64,000 bases of DNA, from assembly GCF_037055355.1 (NCBI RefSeq), contig NZ_CP146350.1, forward strand, positions 2,317,001 to 2,381,000, given 5' to 3'. Below, piece after piece: positions 60,854-64,000 of the stretch. Every line of letters begins with the position of its first letter. Position 1 is the stretch's first letter. The notes under the pieces are model-generated. The model was not told where the DNA came from and made no database searches. It was given only the letters and a program-made list of their open reading frames with translations. Origin of the DNA: Streptomyces sp. DG1A-41 (GTDB lineage Bacteria; Actinomycetota; Actinomycetes; Streptomycetales; Streptomycetaceae). The position numbers and the translations under genes were made by a program.

Positions 60854-61840
60854 ATGCGCGCTGCCCGGCTCATCAAGATGGTGCTGCTGCTCCAGTCCCG
60901 GCCCTCCATGACCGCCGCCGAGCTCGCCCGTGAGCTGGAGGTGTCGGAGCGGACGGTCACCCGGGACGCCCAGGCGCTGTCGGAGGCGGGTGTGCCGGTG
61001 TACGCGGACCGGGGCCGGGCCGGCGGGTACCGGCTGGTCGGCGGGTACCGTACGCGGCTGACCGGGCTGCACCGCAGCGAGGCCGAGGCGCTGTTTTTGT
61101 CCGGGGTGCCGGGGGCGCTGCGCGAGATGGGGTTGGAGGACGCCGCCTCGGCGGCCCGGCTGAAGGTGTCGGCCGCGCTGCTGCCCTCCCTGCGGGACGC
61201 GTCGAGGACGGCGGCGCAGCGGTTCCATCTGGACGCGCCGAACTGGTTCAAGGAGCCGAAGACGCCCGCCCTGCTGCCGGCCGTCGCCGACGCGGTGTGG
61301 GACGACCGGCGGATCACCGCGCGCTACCGGCGCGGTGACGACGAGGTCGTCCGGGAGCTGGAGCCGTACGGGCTCGTGCTGAAGGCGGGTGTCTGGTACC
61401 TGTGCGCTCGGGTGGCCGGGGGCGGGTCCTTCAGGGTGTACCGGATCGACCGGTTCACGGCGGTGGACACGGGCGAGGAGCTCTTCGAGCGGGAGCCGGA
61501 GTTCGACCTGCCGGCCTTCTGGGAGGAACGGGCGGAGCAGTTCGCGCGGTCCATCCTGCGGGTGCGGGTCGTGGTGCGGCTGTCCCGCGACGGTGTGCGC
61601 CGGCTGCCGTACGCCCTCGACTCGCTGTCCGCCCGCGAGGCCCTGGCGGACGCGGACGCCCCGGACGACGACGGCTGGGTGACGGTGGCCCTTCCGGTGG
61701 AGTCCGAGGAGGTCGCCCACGCCCAGCTGACGGCGCTGGGCCCGGAGGCGGAGGTCCTGGCGCCCGGGAGCCTGCGGGAGCGGTTCGCCGGGGACGCGCT
61801 GCGGCTGGCCGGGCTGTACCACCGCCAGGACGACGTATAA
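60854..61840 (+). CDS. YafY/WYL-type transcriptional regulator
   Basis: A 328-residue regulator. The N-terminal HTH_11 domain (about 1-62, AELARELEVSERTVTRDAQAL) is followed by a WYL ligand domain (about 135-215; here ending VWYLCARV) and a C-terminal WCX region. WYL proteins respond to small or nucleic-acid ligands and regulate DNA-damage or stress genes. ATG 60854 is preferred; ATG codons at 60842 and 60845 are possible. No Shine-Dalgarno sequence lies in front, and the aceE terminator hairpin is directly upstream, so the transcript may start within a few bases. The target is unknown. Confidence 0.9.
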   Translation: MRAARLIKMVLLLQSRPSMTAAELARELEVSERTVTRDAQALSEAGVPVYADRGRAGGYRLVGGYRTRLTGLHRSEAEALFLSGVPGALREMGLEDAASAARLKVSAALLPSLRDASRTAAQRFHLDAPNWFKEPKTPALLPAVADAVWDDRRITARYRRGDDEVVRELEPYGLVLKAGVWYLCARVAGGGSFRVYRIDRFTAVDTGEELFEREPEFDLPAFWEERAEQFARSILRVRVVVRLSRDGVRRLPYALDSLSAREALADADAPDDDGWVTVALPVESEEVAHAQLTALGPEAEVLAPGSLRERFAGDALRLAGLYHRQDDV

Positions 61841-61896
61841 CGATCCCGCGCACTCCGGGTGCGCCCCCGTGTCCCAGGCCCGATGCTGGACCCGTG

Positions 61897-62415
61897 ATGG
61901 ACGAGACGGAGTTCTGGGAGCTGGTGGACGACGCCCGGGAGGCCGCCGAGGGCGACCCGGAGGAGCAGGCCGACCTGCTCGTGGAACGGCTCGCGCAGCT
62001 GGACCCGGACTCGGTCCTGGACTTCGCCCGGCACTTCGAATCCCGCTACAACCGGGCCTACCGTTGGGACCTGTGGGGCGCCGCCTGGGTGCTGCTCGAC
62101 GGGGCGAGCGACGACGCCTTCGACTTCTTCCGGTGCTGGCTGATCGGCCAGGGCCGCCATGTCTTCGAGGGCGCCGTGCACGACCCGGACTCGCTCGCCG
62201 ATCTGCTGGACGACTTCGACGAGGAGATCGACGGCGACGGCGAGGAACTCGGCTACGCGGCGGACGAGGCCTACGAGCAGCTCACCGGCACGGTCGCCCC
62301 CGACCTGGGGGTCCCGCCCGCGCCCCCGGAACCGGAGGGCGCCCCGATCGACTTCGAGGACGAGGACCTGCTCGCCGAGCGCTATCCCCGGCTGTGGGAG
62401 CGCTTCAGGGGCTGA
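61897..62415 (+). CDS. DUF4240 protein
   Basis: A 172-residue acidic soluble protein. The N-terminal MDETEFWELVDDAREAAEGD and the central WDLWGAAWVLLDGASDDAF / FFRCWLIGQG region fit DUF4240, a family of unknown function widespread in Streptomyces. The start is ATG 61897, with GTG 61894 directly in front of it. There are no transmembrane helices or catalytic motifs. It ends one base before the stop of the convergent small secreted-protein gene. Confidence 0.8.
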   Translation: MDETEFWELVDDAREAAEGDPEEQADLLVERLAQLDPDSVLDFARHFESRYNRAYRWDLWGAAWVLLDGASDDAFDFFRCWLIGQGRHVFEGAVHDPDSLADLLDDFDEEIDGDGEELGYAADEAYEQLTGTVAPDLGVPPAPPEPEGAPIDFEDEDLLAERYPRLWERFRG

Positions 62416-62640
62416 TCAGGCGACCCGGCGGCGGCTGGTGTCGGACGGGAGGTACGCGTGCGTCTGGTCGGCGTTGACCGCGTGGTACAGCGGGGCGGCG
62501 TTGGCCTGGTCGAGGGCGGACGCGGTGGCCGCGGCCGGGCCCAGGACGACGGTCGCGACGGCGCAGAGCACCGCCCAGGGGCCGCGCGACATCCCGGTCC
62601 GGGTGCGCGCCGCCGGGTCCTTCGTACGGCTGCTGTTCAT
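62416..62640 (-). CDS. Small secreted protein
   Basis: A 74-residue protein with a signal peptide (about 20-42, VLCAVATVVLGPAAATASA) and a short mature part that contains YHAVNADQTHAYLP. No family is recognised. GGTGGGGATC before the ATG. Its start overlaps the stop of the PGRP amidase gene (ATGA), so the two are co-translated and both act outside the membrane. Confidence 0.7.
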   Translation of the reverse strand: MNSSRTKDPAARTRTGMSRGPWAVLCAVATVVLGPAAATASALDQANAAPLYHAVNADQTHAYLPSDTSRRRVA

Positions 62641-63569
62641 GATCCCCACCTCCGGTCGGCTGGTTGTGGGGTCGACCGTAGGGCGCCGGGATCTGAGGAC
62701 CCTGCGCTTCGGCTGTGGCCTTCCTGTGGATGGGCCAGGCCCTGCAACCGGGCGGCCAGCTGTCTGATCTCCGGCAGTCTGGCGTGCAGGGCGGCGCCCG
62801 GGCAGCTGGTCATGTAGCCGTCGTTGTGGCCGGCGAGGGCGGGCAGCTTCGCGGTGGTGCCGGCCGCGTACCGGCTCAGGCCGTTGCTGGAGACCAGGTG
62901 GACGCTCGCCCGCGGGTCGGTGCCGGTCAGGCCCAGCTTCCAGGCGGAGAGCGCGGCGATGGCGTGGGTCATCGCCCGGGGTACGGGCATGCCCGCGGTG
63001 AAGGTGCCGAGGGCGGCGATGCCGGTGGTGCCGTGGTTGAAGCCCTGGGTGTGGGCGCCGGTGACGGCCCGCTCGACGCCGCCGGCGCGGCCCTCGTAGA
63101 CGGTGCCGCAGCGGTCGACGACGAAGTTGTAGCCGATGTCGTCCCAGTCGCGGGTGCCGGTCTGGCCGATGTAGAGGTCCCTGAGGATGCGGGGCGCGTC
63201 GGCGCAGTCGTAGCCGTTGGGCGAGTCGGTGTGGTGGACGAAGACGGCGAGGACCCGGTCGTCGTAGCGCGGGCGCGGCTGCTTGCGGGCGGCGTCGCCC
63301 AGCCACCGCGCCCTCGGCACGATGTGCGGGCGCGGGGCGGTGTAGGGCGTGGCGGCGGGGCGGTGCGTGGCCGGGCGGGCGCTGGTCTCGGCGGCGTGCT
63401 CGACGCCGTAGGCGCACAGCACGAGCGCCACGACGGCGGCGACGCCCGGCAGGCAGCCGAGCAGCACCCGGGTCGCGCGTGGCATGCCGGCTATGCCGGG
63501 TGTCCCGGCGCCGCGGTGCCTGCGCGTACCCCGTCGTCTTCGGAAGAGCCGTCTTCGGAAGACACGCAT
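62637..63569 (-). CDS. N-acetylmuramoyl-L-alanine amidase / PGRP-type
   Basis: A 310-residue exported amidase. A very basic N-terminus (RRRLFRRRRGTRRHRG) and a hydrophobic segment (about 38-58) form an anchor or signal. The peptidoglycan-recognition domain (about 85-270) has zinc ligands in FVHHTDSP and the later ALAGHNDGYMTSCPG, plus DIGYNFVVDRCGTVYEGR. It cleaves the bond between muramic acid and the stem peptide. ATG 63569 is chosen. It is divergent from the MarP-like gene. Confidence 0.92.
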   Translation of the reverse strand: MRVFRRRLFRRRRGTRRHRGAGTPGIAGMPRATRVLLGCLPGVAAVVALVLCAYGVEHAAETSARPATHRPAATPYTAPRPHIVPRARWLGDAARKQPRPRYDDRVLAVFVHHTDSPNGYDCADAPRILRDLYIGQTGTRDWDDIGYNFVVDRCGTVYEGRAGGVERAVTGAHTQGFNHGTTGIAALGTFTAGMPVPRAMTHAIAALSAWKLGLTGTDPRASVHLVSSNGLSRYAAGTTAKLPALAGHNDGYMTSCPGAALHARLPEIRQLAARLQGLAHPQEGHSRSAGSSDPGALRSTPQPADRRWGS

Positions 63570-63755
63570 GATCCCACTGTCGGCCTGATCCGGCCCGTCC
63601 GCGATGTGTGATGTGCCACCCGGTGGAACCATCGTCACGGTCCGCGACGTTTTTCCGAGTGCACGCGCGCGTGGCCGGTTCTGATCATTTACGCGCGTGT
63701 GACTGATCAACGAGCCCTTCCCCCACGTACTAAGGGGTTCCGAGAGAAAGAAGGC

Positions 63756-64000
63756 GTGGTGGACCTGCTCGACATCCTGCTGTTGCTGGTCGTCCTGGCC
63801 TACGCGGCATCCGGCTACCGGCGCGGGCTGGTGGCCGGCTGTGTGTCGCTGGCGGGCTTCGTGGGCGGTGCGGTCGTCGGCGTGTGGATCCTGCCGTGGG
63901 TGATGGACCTGGTGCCGCCGGGTACGACGGGCGCGACGGTGACGGCGGTGTTCACGGTGCTGCTCCCGGCGGTGGTGGGGCACGAACTGGCCGGGCGCCT
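63756..64000 (+). CDS. MarP-like membrane serine protease, N-terminal part
   Basis: The visible 81 codons encode a Colicin-V-production (CvpA)-like membrane domain: DLLDILLLLVVLAYAASGYRRG, a GCVSLAGFVGG motif and a helix with the conserved Gly and Pro positions. In actinobacteria this domain opens MarP-type periplasmic serine proteases that maintain pH homeostasis and cell-wall integrity. The gene continues past the window, so the protease domain cannot be confirmed. GTG 63756 or 63759, preceded by AAAGAAGG. Confidence 0.7.
   Translation, partial: MVDLLDILLLLVVLAYAASGYRRGLVAGCVSLAGFVGGAVVGVWILPWVMDLVPPGTTGATVTAVFTVLLPAVVGHELAGR

Noticed and set aside
1..64000. tRNA or rRNA genes, CRISPR arrays, insertion sequences, prophage
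   Set aside because: I saw no cloverleaf-like or rRNA-like stretch, no regularly spaced repeat array, and no transposase, integrase or phage gene in any frame.

Overview
The window looks like a core chromosomal segment of a Streptomyces (or very close actinomycete). Its base composition is very GC-rich, with G or C in almost every third codon position. It has dense GTGA/ATGA stop-start overlaps, and its gene content includes an actinobacterial bcc-aa3 respiratory supercomplex, homodimeric-type AceE, WYL and HisKA_3 regulators, a SAM-IV riboswitch and short interspersed GC-rich repeats. Much of the gene set (NlpC/P60, trpD, ctaE-qcrCAB, ctaF, ctaC, an adoK-like kinase, erpA, a DUF3043 protein, cobT, cobS, a leucyl aminopeptidase and an E2 acyltransferase) is one I recall as a conserved block also found in mycobacteria around ctaE-qcrCAB. 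Several additions are interleaved here.

Layout. 0-5.3 kb: two NlpC/P60 peptidoglycan hydrolases, a NYN-domain protein, a small zinc-ribbon protein, a rhomboid protease and a stand-alone RAM domain. 5.4-10.6 kb: a small secreted protein, an OmpR-type two-component system, an SLC13 permease and glycerate kinase. 10.5-12.2 kb: a SufS-like PLP enzyme behind a SAM-IV riboswitch and a six-residue leader ORF. 12.2-22.7 kb: trpD, then ctaE-qcrCAB and ctaCDF, with a degenerate receiver and an L,D-transpeptidase between them. 23-29.8 kb: a frameshifted cysteine desulfurase-TusA fusion, adenosine-kinase-like adoK, a large acidic membrane protein, erpA and nadA. 29.8-36.3 kb: an RND exporter, a NarL-type two-component system and PspA/PspAA. 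36.6-44.6 kb: a DUF3043 protein, two methyltransferases and cobalamin late steps (cobU with an extra domain, cobT, cobS), plus rhomboid-like and membrane proteins. 44.6-51.6 kb: an RDD remnant and a five-gene minus-strand operon. 52-64 kb: pepA, lpdA, sucB (frameshifted), a GntR regulator, aceE, a WYL regulator, a PGRP amidase and the start of a MarP-like protease.

The most striking locus is 44,971-51,606. It encodes a secreted Agd3/CE18-like deacetylase, a PelF-like GT4 glycosyltransferase, a polytopic membrane protein, a spherulin-4 (GH135-like) protein and a GH114 lipoprotein. This combines the enzyme classes of the Aspergillus galactosaminogalactan cluster with features of bacterial Pel. 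It probably makes, exports, deacetylates and trims an alpha-1,4-galactosamine-type exopolysaccharide. It lies between cobS and pepA, which suggests an accessory insertion into conserved core order.

Sequence-quality note: at least two genes (cysteine desulfurase-TusA and the essential E2 sucB) carry single indels in GC-rich tracts, which are more likely base-calling errors than true inactivation. The RDD fragment looks like a real remnant.
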